A stretch of 64,000 nt of DNA. Source: Microbacterium sp. HD4P20. Its GTDB lineage: Bacteria > Actinomycetota > Actinomycetes > Actinomycetales > Microbacteriaceae. The notes beneath the pieces were generated by a model that did not search any database, was not told the origin of the DNA, and saw only the letters and a list, made by a program, of their open reading frames with translations. The translations under genes and the position numbers were made by a program. The stretch is from assembly GCF_019449275.2 (NCBI RefSeq), contig NZ_JAHZQZ020000012.1, positions 1-64,000 on the forward strand. The letters run 5' to 3'. Within the stretch, counting starts at the first letter, position 1. Each line of letters starts with the position of its first letter. Shown piece by piece: positions 27,188-35,274 of the stretch.

Positions 27188-28725
27188 AACGCAGCACCAC
27201 CCTCCCGGGCGTCGGCATCGCCGCCGTGGCCGCTCTCGCTCTCGCCGGCTGCGCCGCCGGCGGCGGTGAGAACACCTCCGGCGGCGAAGCGGCTGAGCTT
27301 GAGAGCCTGTCGATCATGGCGCCGTTCCTCTCGACGAACGCGCCCGAGGACGGAAACGAGATCGAGACCGCGATCGAGGAGGTCATCGGCGTGGACCTCG
27401 AGATGACCTGGGTGCCCAACGCGTCCTACGGCGACAAGGTCAACATCACCCTCGCCGGCGACGATCTGCCGCAGGTCATGGTGATCCAGGGCAAGGACCC
27501 CGGGTTCGTCCGCAACGCCGAGGCCGGCGCGTTCTGGGACCTGACGGACTACCTCGGCGACTATGAGAACCTCACGACGACCTTCCCCGAGGTTCAGCTG
27601 GCCTCGAGCGTCAACGGCAAGGTGTACGGGATCTTCCGGGCCCGCGACGTCATGCGCGAGGCGGTCATCGTGCGCAAGGACTGGCTGGCCAACCTCGGCC
27701 TGGAGCTTCCGAAGACGACCGAAGACCTCTACGAGATCGCCAAGGCGTTCACCGAGGACGACCCCGACGGCAACGGCGTCGACGACACGTACGGCCTGAT
27801 CATCCCGAAATGGCCGGGCACCATCGGCACCAACAGCCCGTGGGACGCCATCGAGACCTGGTACGGCGCCGGCACCCGGTGGACCGAGCGCGACGGCGAG
27901 CTCGTGCCCGGCTTCACGACCGACGAGTGGCTGGAGGCCGTGCAGTTCGAGCGCCAGCTCGTCGAGGAGGGCGTCGTGAACCCCGACTTCGCCACGTTCG
28001 ACTCGGCGAAGTGGAACGAGCCCTTCCTCACCGGCAAGGGCGGCATCATCATCGACGTGCACTCGCGCGTGGGCCAGCTGATCAGCCTGCTCAAGCAGTC
28101 CGACCCCGAGAACTTCGAGAACTACGTCGACGTCACGGGCAACCTCGAGGGTCCCGACGGCGAGCTCTATGCGCTGCCGACCGCAGGGTACAGCGGGTTC
28201 CTCGCGATTCCGAAGGCGCAGGTGCGCACCGAGGAGGAGCTTCGCGGTGTGCTCGAGGTGCTGAACGACCTCAACTCCGACGAAGCGGGCCCGATCCTCA
28301 ACAACGGCATCGAGGGCGTGACCTACACGCTCGACGGTGACCTCGCCGTCGCCGTGGACGACGTGCCGCAGGCGCTCAAAGACACGGTCGGCGCTTTCGC
28401 GCAGCTCGGCACGAACGTCGCTGGCTTCCAGGGCTACCTTCCCAAGCAGGCCTCGGACTACGAGCAGGAGATGTACGACAAGCGCAAGGAGATCGAGGCC
28501 TCCGACCTCGAGTCGGCCCAGTTCGACCCGGCCGCGCCCTACGTCTCGCCGACGTACGTGTCCAAGGGCGCGCAGCTGGACACGATCGTCGCGGACGCCC
28601 GAATCCAGTACATCGCGGGCCAGATCGACCTCGCGGCGCTGGAGGACGCGATCGAGCTCTGGCGCTCGAGCGGCGGCGACGACATCATCGCCGAGATCAA
28701 CGAGCTGGCCGAAGCCGGATCCTGA
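27184..28725 (+). CDS. LplA/YtcQ-type oligosaccharide-binding lipoprotein
   Basis: A 513-residue substrate-binding lipoprotein with lipobox 'LALAGC' (Cys23). Its length and motifs match the larger LplA/YtcQ-type binding proteins rather than the 420-residue family 1 proteins nearby: 'MAPFLSTNAPEDGNEIETAIEE', 'PKTTEDLYEIAKAF', the calcium-loop-like 'DPDGNGVDDTYG', and 'LNDLNSDEAGPILNNGIEG'. Its AAGGAG site lies in the end of the DUF624 gene. In Bacillus such proteins serve complex pectin oligosaccharides. The neighbouring rhamnogalacturonan-lyase-like gene suggests the same ligand. A perfect 30-bp palindrome follows its stop. Confidence 0.9.
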   Translation: MKRSTTLPGVGIAAVAALALAGCAAGGGENTSGGEAAELESLSIMAPFLSTNAPEDGNEIETAIEEVIGVDLEMTWVPNASYGDKVNITLAGDDLPQVMVIQGKDPGFVRNAEAGAFWDLTDYLGDYENLTTTFPEVQLASSVNGKVYGIFRARDVMREAVIVRKDWLANLGLELPKTTEDLYEIAKAFTEDDPDGNGVDDTYGLIIPKWPGTIGTNSPWDAIETWYGAGTRWTERDGELVPGFTTDEWLEAVQFERQLVEEGVVNPDFATFDSAKWNEPFLTGKGGIIIDVHSRVGQLISLLKQSDPENFENYVDVTGNLEGPDGELYALPTAGYSGFLAIPKAQVRTEEELRGVLEVLNDLNSDEAGPILNNGIEGVTYTLDGDLAVAVDDVPQALKDTVGAFAQLGTNVAGFQGYLPKQASDYEQEMYDKRKEIEASDLESAQFDPAAPYVSPTYVSKGAQLDTIVADARIQYIAGQIDLAALEDAIELWRSSGGDDIIAEINELAEAGS

Positions 28726-28731
28726 CCGACC

Positions 28732-28761
28732 GCCGGGGCGGCGGCATGCCGCCGCCCCGGC
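28732..28761. terminator. 30-bp perfect palindrome between SBP and permease
   Basis: Arms GCCGGGGCGGCGGC (28732-28745) and its complement (28748-28761) flank AT. It lies 6 bp after the SBP stop with no T tract. It is the third SBP-permease junction in the window with a 14-bp perfect stem. Confidence 0.7.
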
Positions 28762-28779
28762 ATCGCCGAAGGTACCTCC

Positions 28780-29751
28780 ATGACAATGCTCGACAACGCC
28801 GTCACGGCGACCGAGACGATCACCGTCGAGAAGCAGACCCGCCGCCGTCGCGGCGTACGCGTCCACTTCACGCAGTTCAAGTGGCTCTACCTGCTGCTGA
28901 TACCGGGGATCATCTACTTCCTGCTGTTCCGCTATTGGCCGATGTACGGCGCGATCATCGCGTTCAAGGACTACGTGCCGTTCCTCGGCATCGCCGACAG
29001 CCCGTGGGTGGGCGTCCAGCACTTCGAGGACTTCTTCTCGAGCCCCGACTTCCCTCGCCTGCTCGGCAACACGCTGATCCTGGCGCTGCTGAGCCTGGTG
29101 ATCGCCTTCCCCCTGACGATCGTCGTCGCGCTGCTGCTCAACGAGATGCGGCTGATGATCCTCAAGCGCACGGTGCAGACCCTGATCTACATCCCGCACT
29201 TCCTGTCGTGGACGGTCGTCGCCTCGCTGACGTACCTGCTGTTCGCCCTCGACATCGGGCCGCTCTACCAGCTGTTCAACGGCATCCTGGGCACCGAGGC
29301 GAACATGCTGGCCGATCCGGCGTGGTTCCGGCCGATCATCGTGCTCCAGGACATCTGGAAGAACACCGGCTGGGGCACCATCATCTTCCTCGCCGCGCTC
29401 GCCACGGTCGATCAGGAGCAGTACGAAGCGGCGATCATCGACGGCGCCGGTCGCTTCCAACGCGTGTGGCACATCACGCTGCCCTCGATCATGCCGACGA
29501 TCGTCGTCATGCTCGTGCTGCAGATGGGGCAGATCCTCAACACCGGGTTCGAGCAGATCTACCTCATGACCAACTCGCTGAACCGCTCGGTCGCGGACGT
29601 GTTCGACACCTACGTGTACTTCATGGGCATCACGCAGGGGTCCTACAGCTACAGCACCGCCGTCGGGCTGTTCAAGGCGGTCGTCGGTGTCGTGCTCATC
29701 TTCGGCGCCAACTGGCTCGCCAAGCGCCTCAACCAGACGGGGATCTTCTGA
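28780..29751 (+). CDS. oligosaccharide ABC permease (LplB-type)
   Basis: A 323-residue permease of the LplB group. After a basic tail, the first membrane segment and 'FRYWPMYGAIIAFKDYVPF' are diagnostic of this subfamily. The coupling motif is 'YEAAIIDGAGRFQRVWHITLP', and 'NTGFEQIYLMTNSLN' follows, as in LplB proteins. It is 55 bp from the SBP and overlaps the next permease as TGATG. The ATPase is not encoded nearby. Confidence 0.93.
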   Translation: MTMLDNAVTATETITVEKQTRRRRGVRVHFTQFKWLYLLLIPGIIYFLLFRYWPMYGAIIAFKDYVPFLGIADSPWVGVQHFEDFFSSPDFPRLLGNTLILALLSLVIAFPLTIVVALLLNEMRLMILKRTVQTLIYIPHFLSWTVVASLTYLLFALDIGPLYQLFNGILGTEANMLADPAWFRPIIVLQDIWKNTGWGTIIFLAALATVDQEQYEAAIIDGAGRFQRVWHITLPSIMPTIVVMLVLQMGQILNTGFEQIYLMTNSLNRSVADVFDTYVYFMGITQGSYSYSTAVGLFKAVVGVVLIFGANWLAKRLNQTGIF

Positions 29752-30632
29752 TGGCTCGCGAGAGGTACCGCTTCAACACGCCCGCGGGGCGCGTGTTCGA
29801 CGTGTTCAACGTGGTCCTGATGATCGCGATCGGCATCGTCGCCCTCGTACCGTTCGTCTACGTGCTCGCGGGATCGTTCGCCACCGAGGCGGAACTGGCC
29901 ACCCGCTCGTTCTTCCTGTGGCCCGAGACCTTCTCGCTCGACGCGTACGAGGCGATCTTCACCAGTCCGGCCTTCGTGCGGGCGATGATCACCACGATCG
30001 CCGTCACCGCGGTCGGCACGCTGGTGCAGCTCATGCTCACGGCGTCGATGGCCTACCCGCTCAGCAAGGCGAATCTGCCCGGGGGCCGGCTCATCCTCTC
30101 GCTGATCGTCTTCACGATGGTGTTCGGCGGCGGCATGATCCCGACGTTCCTGGTGGTGAAGGATCTCGGGCTGCTCAACAACTACTGGGCGCTGATCCTG
30201 CCGATGGCCATCAACCCGTTCAGCCTCATCATCATCAAGAACTTCTTCCAGCAGCTTCCCGCCGAGCTGGAGGAGTCGGCCAAGATCGACGGCGCGAACG
30301 AACTGCAGACACTGTGGCGTGTCGTTCTGCCGCTGTCTAAGCCGGTGCTGGCGACCTTCGCGCTGTTCTACGCGGTGGGCATCTGGAACGACTTCATGTC
30401 GCCGTTGCTCTACCTCAACGACAGCTCGATGTGGACGCTGCAGATGTTCTTGCGGCAGGTGACCGTCGCCACGGACCTCTCCGTGGTCGAGCAGGATCCC
30501 ACGCAGCTGCCGCCCGCGCAGGGGATCAAGTTCGCGGTCATCATCGTCGCGACGCTGCCCATCGTGCTGTTCTATCCGTTCCTGCAGAAGCACTTCGCCA
30601 AGGGAATGCTGATCGGCTCGGTCAAGGGATGA
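29751..30632 (+). CDS. oligosaccharide ABC permease (LplC/YtcP-type)
   Basis: A 293-residue permease of the LplC/YtcP group with six predicted membrane segments. Subfamily marks are 'VFGGGMIPTFLVVKDLGLLNNYWALILP' features around 120-150, 'EESAKIDGANELQTLWRVVLP' and 'YAVGIWNDFMSPLLYLND'. The C-terminus 'KGMLIGSVKG' is also typical. It is coupled to both neighbours by overlaps of 1 and 4 bp. Confidence 0.93.
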   Translation: MARERYRFNTPAGRVFDVFNVVLMIAIGIVALVPFVYVLAGSFATEAELATRSFFLWPETFSLDAYEAIFTSPAFVRAMITTIAVTAVGTLVQLMLTASMAYPLSKANLPGGRLILSLIVFTMVFGGGMIPTFLVVKDLGLLNNYWALILPMAINPFSLIIIKNFFQQLPAELEESAKIDGANELQTLWRVVLPLSKPVLATFALFYAVGIWNDFMSPLLYLNDSSMWTLQMFLRQVTVATDLSVVEQDPTQLPPAQGIKFAVIIVATLPIVLFYPFLQKHFAKGMLIGSVKG

Positions 30633-31273
30633 GCGCGGCCTATCGCAACCCGCTGGCCGCGGCATCCGACCTCCAGGACTGGGTGGCGGAAGGGCCCGTG
30701 GCCGTGCGTGACGGCGAGGGCGGGGTCGTGCTCTCCAGCGCGGGAGGGTTCGACGATCACTGGACCCTGTGGTGCCCCGAGGTGTTCGGCGACCGCGTAC
30801 GCATCTCGTGGGAGTTCTCGCCGCGTGCCGAGCCCGGCCTCGCGATGCTCTTCTTCGGTGCCGAAGCCGTCGCCGGCGGAGGCATCTTCGACGAAGGCGT
30901 CGCTCACCGCGACGGTGCGTACCCGCAGTACCACTCGAGCGACGTGCGCACGCTGCATGTCTCGTACTTCCGCCGGCGGTGGGAGGACGAGCGCGCCTTC
31001 CACACCTGCAACCTGCGCAAGTCGCCCGGCTTCCATCTGGTCGCGCAGGGCGCGGACCCGCTCCCGCCGGTCGTCGACGCGCGCGAGGCCTTCTACCGCG
31101 TCGAGGTCGTGAAGGACGGCGCACGCGTCGACTTCTCGATCGACGACCTGCCGCTGTTCTCATGGACCGACGACGAATCGACAGGCCCGCGCGTGCGCGG
31201 AGGCCGCATCGGCTTCCGCCAGATGTCGCCGCTCATCGCCTGCTACCGCAACCTGGAGGTGCACCCGCTGTGA
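30629..31273 (+). CDS. DUF1961 (YesU-like) family protein
   Basis: A 214-residue protein of the DUF1961 family, whose Bacillus member YesU is encoded with rhamnogalacturonan genes. It looks like a concanavalin-type beta-sandwich: 'WTLWCPEVFGDRVRISWEFSP', 'LAMLFFGAEAV', 'YHSSDVRTLHVSYFRR', 'FHTCNLRKSPGFHLV', and the closing strands 'VDFSIDDLPLFSW' and 'GGRIGFRQM'. The fold and context suggest sugar binding or an unproven enzyme activity on rhamnogalacturonan fragments. There is no signal peptide. It overlaps both neighbours by 4 bp, which ties it to the permease and the lyase-like gene. Confidence 0.85.
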   Translation: MSAAYRNPLAAASDLQDWVAEGPVAVRDGEGGVVLSSAGGFDDHWTLWCPEVFGDRVRISWEFSPRAEPGLAMLFFGAEAVAGGGIFDEGVAHRDGAYPQYHSSDVRTLHVSYFRRRWEDERAFHTCNLRKSPGFHLVAQGADPLPPVVDAREAFYRVEVVKDGARVDFSIDDLPLFSWTDDESTGPRVRGGRIGFRQMSPLIACYRNLEVHPL

Positions 31274-33930
31274 CCGGTTCCGCTGTGACCGTTCCGCTCC
31301 GCTGGCTCGACGACGTCGCGCCCGACCGCCTGCCCGAGGGCGCGACGTGGGGCGTGCCGCTGCCCCGCTCGCGCGTGGACGCCGTCGGACGACTGGCGCT
31401 CCGCGAGGTCGGCGGCGCCATCGTGCCGGCCCAGTTCTGGCCGCTCGCGACGTGGCCGGACGGCTCGGTGAAGTGGACCGGTGTGGCGATCGGCGCCCTC
31501 GAGCGCCCAGCGGCGGCGTACGAGGTGGTGTCGACGGACGACGATGTTCCGGATGCCGCGGCCGAGGCATCCGCTGCCGTCGTGGTGCGCCGCGAGGTCG
31601 GTGAGGTGGTCGTTGCCAACGGGGTGCTCGAGATCGCCTTCGCCCTGCCGGCGGCGACCGCGCAGGAGCCGCCGGTCGACACCATCGCGCGGCGGATCGT
31701 GCGCGAGGGCAGGGTGATCGCCGAAGACGTACGACTGGTGAGTCTGCTCCAGCACGAGGTGGACGACGACGGCACGGCGTCGCGCCGCCGCTTCGGTTCG
31801 CGCGTGGCGGTCGTCGAGGTGGAGCAGGACGGACCTGTCCGTGCGGTCGTACGCGTCGAAGGCGTGCACCGTGCCGATGACGGAGGACGGGAGTGGCTGC
31901 CGTTCACCGTGCGCTTCGTGGTGATGGCGGGCTCCCCGCAGGTGCGCCTGGTGCACACCGTGGTCTGGGACGGCGACGCCGGGAGCGACTTCCTCGCCGG
32001 GCTCGGTGTGCGGGCCGACGTTCCCCTCCGTGCACCGCTGCACGATCGCCATGTCCGCCTCGCCGGTGCCGACGGCGGCTTCTTCGCCGAAGCGGTGCGC
32101 GGGCTCACGGGGCTGCGTCGCGACCCGGGCGCCGACGTGCGCGCCGCGCAGATCCGCGGCGAGGCGACCCCGCCGACCGACACCTGGAACCCCGAGGTCT
32201 CGCGGCGCCTGGATCTCATTCCGGCATGGGGCGACGTGACGCTCACCCAGCTCAGCGCCGACGGCTTCGGCATCCGCAAGCGGACGGCGCCGGGGCACGC
32301 GTGGATCGACGCCGGCGCCGGCGGCCGCGCCGAGGGGTATGTCGCCGTGACCGACCCCACCGGCGGGCTCGGGGTCGGCATCCGCTCGTTCTGGCAGTCG
32401 CATCCGGGTCAGCTCGATCTGCGGGGCCTGGCACGGGACCGCGCCGAGGTGACCGCCTGGCTGCACGCTCCGCAGGCCCAGCCCATGGACCTGCGGTTCT
32501 ATCACGACGGACTCGGGCAGGACGACTTCGCGAGCCAGCTCGAAGGGCTCGAGATCACGTACGAGGACTACGAGCCGGGGTTCGGCGATGCGCACGGCGT
32601 CGCCCGCACGCACGAACTGACGCTGTTCGCCTACGCCGCGACCGCGCCGATCGACGAGGTCGCGGCATCCGTCTCGCGTCTGCAGCGTCCGCCGCTGCTG
32701 CAGCCGACGCCCGCGCACCTGCACGAGGTCGGGGTCTTCGGCGACTGGGCGCCCGTCGACCGGTCGACGGCGGGGCGCGCCGAGATCGAAGACAGCCTGG
32801 ACTTTCTGCTCGACTACTACCTCGGCCAGGTCGACCAGCGCCGTTGGTACGGCTTCTGGAACTACGGCGACGTGATGCACGCCTACGACCTCGACCGTCA
32901 CGTGTGGCGGTACGACGTCGGCGGCTACGCATGGGACAACAGCGAGCTCTCGCCCGATCTGTGGCTGTGGTACTCGTACCTGCGCAGCGGCCGCGCGGAC
33001 GTGTTCCGCATGGCCGAGGCGATGACCCGCCACACCGGCGAGGTCGACGTCTATCACCTGGGCCGCTGGCAGGGTCTGGGTTCGCGCCACAACGTGCAGC
33101 ACTGGGGATGCAGCGCCAAGCAACTGCGCATCTCGAGTCCCATCTATCGCCGCATCTACCACTACCTCACCGCCGACGAGCGCGTCGGCGATCTGCTGAC
33201 CGAGCTGCGCGACAGCGACGCCCGCTTCCTCGACACCGACCCCACCCGCAAGGTGCGCACGGATGCCGGGACGTACCGCCCGGACCGCGGCGCGCTCGCC
33301 GTCGGGCTCGGGACCGACTGGGGAGCGCTCGCCGCAACGTGGCTCGCGGACTGGGAGCGCACCGGTGACGAGCGCTCGCGCGACCGGCTGCTCGGCACGA
33401 TGGCCGACATCGGAGCACTGCCGCACGGCTTCCTCACCGGCGAGGCGCTCTACGACATCGACGCCGGCCGCTTCGACACCACACGCGACCGCGTGGCGGT
33501 CTCGCATCTGAGCGCCGTGTTCGGCCTGGTCGAGGTGTGCAGCGAGCTCATCACGCTGGTGGACGTCCCGGGCTTCCGAGAGGCGTGGCTGGAGTACTGC
33601 CGGCTGTACCTGGCCTCACCCGAAGAGCAGGAGGCTGCCGTCGGTCAGCGGCTCGCCGGCATCCATCTCGAACAGGCGCACAGCCGGCTCACCGCCTACG
33701 CCGCCGTCACGACCGGCGACGAGAGACTCGCCGATGCCGCGTGGCAGGCGTTCGAGGGAATCGGGGAGTGGCTGGTGCATCGGCGCGACTTCGTGCTCCG
33801 CCGCGTCGAGGGGCCCCACGTGCTGAACCCCGTGGATGAAGCGCCGAGTGTGGGGACCAACGACGTCGCGCAGTACGGCCTCGCCGCCATCCAGAACCTC
33901 GCGCTCATCGGCGACCGCCTGCCGCGGTAG
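31270..33930 (+). CDS. exo-rhamnogalacturonan lyase family protein (PcRGLX/YetA-like)
   Basis: An 886-residue protein matching the layout of the fungal exo-rhamnogalacturonan lyase PcRGLX (PL26) and Bacillus YetA. The N-terminal barrel has 'VPLRWLDDVAPDRLPEGATWGVPLPR' features and 'PLATWPDGSVKWTGVA'. A central beta domain follows. The C-terminal helical domain carries 'YGFWNYGDVMHAYD', 'WRYDVGGYAWDNSELSPDLWLWY' features and 'HNVQHWGCSAKQLR'. The family cleaves rhamnogalacturonan I chain ends by beta-elimination. There is no signal peptide, so it would act on imported oligosaccharides. The GTG start overlaps the DUF1961 stop as GTGA. It is the last gene of the operon, 159 bp from the convergent dehydrogenase. 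Confidence 0.85.
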   Translation: MTGSAVTVPLRWLDDVAPDRLPEGATWGVPLPRSRVDAVGRLALREVGGAIVPAQFWPLATWPDGSVKWTGVAIGALERPAAAYEVVSTDDDVPDAAAEASAAVVVRREVGEVVVANGVLEIAFALPAATAQEPPVDTIARRIVREGRVIAEDVRLVSLLQHEVDDDGTASRRRFGSRVAVVEVEQDGPVRAVVRVEGVHRADDGGREWLPFTVRFVVMAGSPQVRLVHTVVWDGDAGSDFLAGLGVRADVPLRAPLHDRHVRLAGADGGFFAEAVRGLTGLRRDPGADVRAAQIRGEATPPTDTWNPEVSRRLDLIPAWGDVTLTQLSADGFGIRKRTAPGHAWIDAGAGGRAEGYVAVTDPTGGLGVGIRSFWQSHPGQLDLRGLARDRAEVTAWLHAPQAQPMDLRFYHDGLGQDDFASQLEGLEITYEDYEPGFGDAHGVARTHELTLFAYAATAPIDEVAASVSRLQRPPLLQPTPAHLHEVGVFGDWAPVDRSTAGRAEIEDSLDFLLDYYLGQVDQRRWYGFWNYGDVMHAYDLDRHVWRYDVGGYAWDNSELSPDLWLWYSYLRSGRADVFRMAEAMTRHTGEVDVYHLGRWQGLGSRHNVQHWGCSAKQLRISSPIYRRIYHYLTADERVGDLLTELRDSDARFLDTDPTRKVRTDAGTYRPDRGALAVGLGTDWGALAATWLADWERTGDERSRDRLLGTMADIGALPHGFLTGEALYDIDAGRFDTTRDRVAVSHLSAVFGLVEVCSELITLVDVPGFREAWLEYCRLYLASPEEQEAAVGQRLAGIHLEQAHSRLTAYAAVTTGDERLADAAWQAFEGIGEWLVHRRDFVLRRVEGPHVLNPVDEAPSVGTNDVAQYGLAAIQNLALIGDRLPR

Positions 33931-34088
33931 GCCCGGCCGCCGCATCCGGTTTCGCATTCGTTCTGTGCGCTGATGCTCCGAACAGGTCAACCGGGCTTCG
34001 ACAGGAGGTTTGTGGCGGGAAGCGTCCTGTGGAAGGCCAGTTCTCCTGTGGAGCGGCGCGGGGAAGGGGGATGCCGCGGCCCGGGCAC

Positions 34089-35171
34089 TCAGCGGCGGTC
34101 GGTCACCGGGCTCGCGAAGCCGCGGCGGTGGGTCGGATGCGCGGCCAGTTGCTCCGGTGTGACAGGGGCGCCGTCCTCGGCGGCCGACGCGTAGATCGCC
34201 GCGACGAGCTCGAACGAGCGTGCGGGCTCACCGCCGACCGGCGGCATGGGCGCACCGGTGCGCAGTGCGTCGAACACGTCGCGGATCAGCACCGTGTGAC
34301 TGCTCTGCTCTTCGACGTCGGGCAGCGCCCACTCCGCAGCAAGCTCCTCGAAGCCGGGCGCGGGCGTGATGCGCCAGTTCTCGTGACCATGACCGTACAG
34401 GTGATCGACGGTGATGGTGGCGCGCTGTGCGTCGATGCGGATCGAGCTGGTCTCGCGCGGCGACACCGCGCTGGTCACGACCGAGGCGATCGCACCGTTC
34501 GCGAACGCGACCGTCGCGGTCGAGGCGTCTTCGGTCTGGGTCTCGCGGTCGAGACGCCACAGGCGTGACTGCACGCTCTCCCACGGGCCGAGCAGATACG
34601 CGAGCAGGTCGATCTGGTGGATGGCGTGACCCAGAGTCGGTCCGCCGCCCTCTGTCTCCCACTTGCCGCGCCACGGAACTTCGAAGTACGCGGCGTTGCG
34701 GTACCAGAGCGTCTGGCACTGGGCGATGAGCGGCCGGCCGAAGGCGCCGTCGTCCAGGAGTCGCTTGACGTGGGCGGCGGCGGTGCCGGTGCGCTGCTGG
34801 AACACCACGACCAGTTCGCGCCCCGCGCGAGCGGCGGCGGCGCGCATGTCGTCGAGCTCTTCCAGGCTCGGTGCGGGCGGCTTCTCGACGATGACATGGG
34901 CACCCGCCGCCGACGCCGCGACCGACTGGGCGCGGTGCGCGACCGGAGGCGTGCAGACGTGCACGACATCGGGGCTCTCGGCTGCCAGCAGGGCGTCGAG
35001 GTCGTCGTACACCGCGGGGCCGCCGAAGTTCTCGGCGAACGACGCGGCCGATTCGCGCGACAGGTCGGTGACGGCGACGAGTTCGGCGTGCGGGTATGCC
35101 GCGATCGCCGTCGCGTGGGCCTGGGCGATGGCTCCCGTGCCCACGATCGCGCAGCGCAGTGTCTCGGTCAT
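34089..35171 (-). CDS. Gfo/Idh/MocA family oxidoreductase
   Basis: A 360-residue NAD(P)-dependent sugar dehydrogenase-like protein. The Rossmann start is 'CAIVGTGAIAQAHATAI', the catalytic lysine motif 'VIVEKPPAPSLEE', and 'GGGPTLGHAIHQIDLLAYLLG' holds the second active-site pair (His). The C-terminal 'PARSFELVAAIYASAEDG'-like helix shows the family ending. The ATG has AAGGAG 9 nt upstream. It is a single-gene unit with a LacI-type operator at 35242-35255 and an inverted repeat in the leader. It is the second complete member of this family in the locus; the substrate is unknown. Confidence 0.88.
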   Translation of the reverse strand: MTETLRCAIVGTGAIAQAHATAIAAYPHAELVAVTDLSRESAASFAENFGGPAVYDDLDALLAAESPDVVHVCTPPVAHRAQSVAASAAGAHVIVEKPPAPSLEELDDMRAAAARAGRELVVVFQQRTGTAAAHVKRLLDDGAFGRPLIAQCQTLWYRNAAYFEVPWRGKWETEGGGPTLGHAIHQIDLLAYLLGPWESVQSRLWRLDRETQTEDASTATVAFANGAIASVVTSAVSPRETSSIRIDAQRATITVDHLYGHGHENWRITPAPGFEELAAEWALPDVEEQSSHTVLIRDVFDALRTGAPMPPVGGEPARSFELVAAIYASAAEDGAPVTPEQLAAHPTHRRGFASPVTDRR

Positions 35172-35199
35172 GGGTCGGGCTCCTTCGGCATCCTGTCGC

Positions 35200-35222
35200 G
35201 GATGCCGTGGCCCACGGCATCC
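35200..35222. repeat. inverted repeat built from GGATGCC in the leader of the dehydrogenase
   Basis: GGATGCCGTGG (35200-35210) pairs with CCACGGCATCC (35212-35222) around one base. It lies 29-51 bp before the start codon. It could fold in the mRNA leader or simply reflect the common GGATGCC word. Confidence 0.5.
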
Positions 35223-35241
35223 GGATTCATCCAGTTTAGGG

Positions 35242-35255
35242 GGAAAGCGCTATCC
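35242..35255. promoter_or_regulatory. LacI-type operator (GGAAAGCGCTATCC)
   Basis: A palindrome centred on CG, 71-84 bp before the dehydrogenase start at 35171 and 20 bp beyond the stop of the ABC exporter. Confidence 0.7.
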
Positions 35256-35274
35256 GCCGCGTGAAGGGATGCCG

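Noticed and set aside
33931..34088. Gap between the exo-lyase-like gene and the second dehydrogenase
   Set aside because: No open frame with family features, no clear terminator or operator. A short direct repeat (TCCTGTGGA at about 34026 and 34042) is too small to call.
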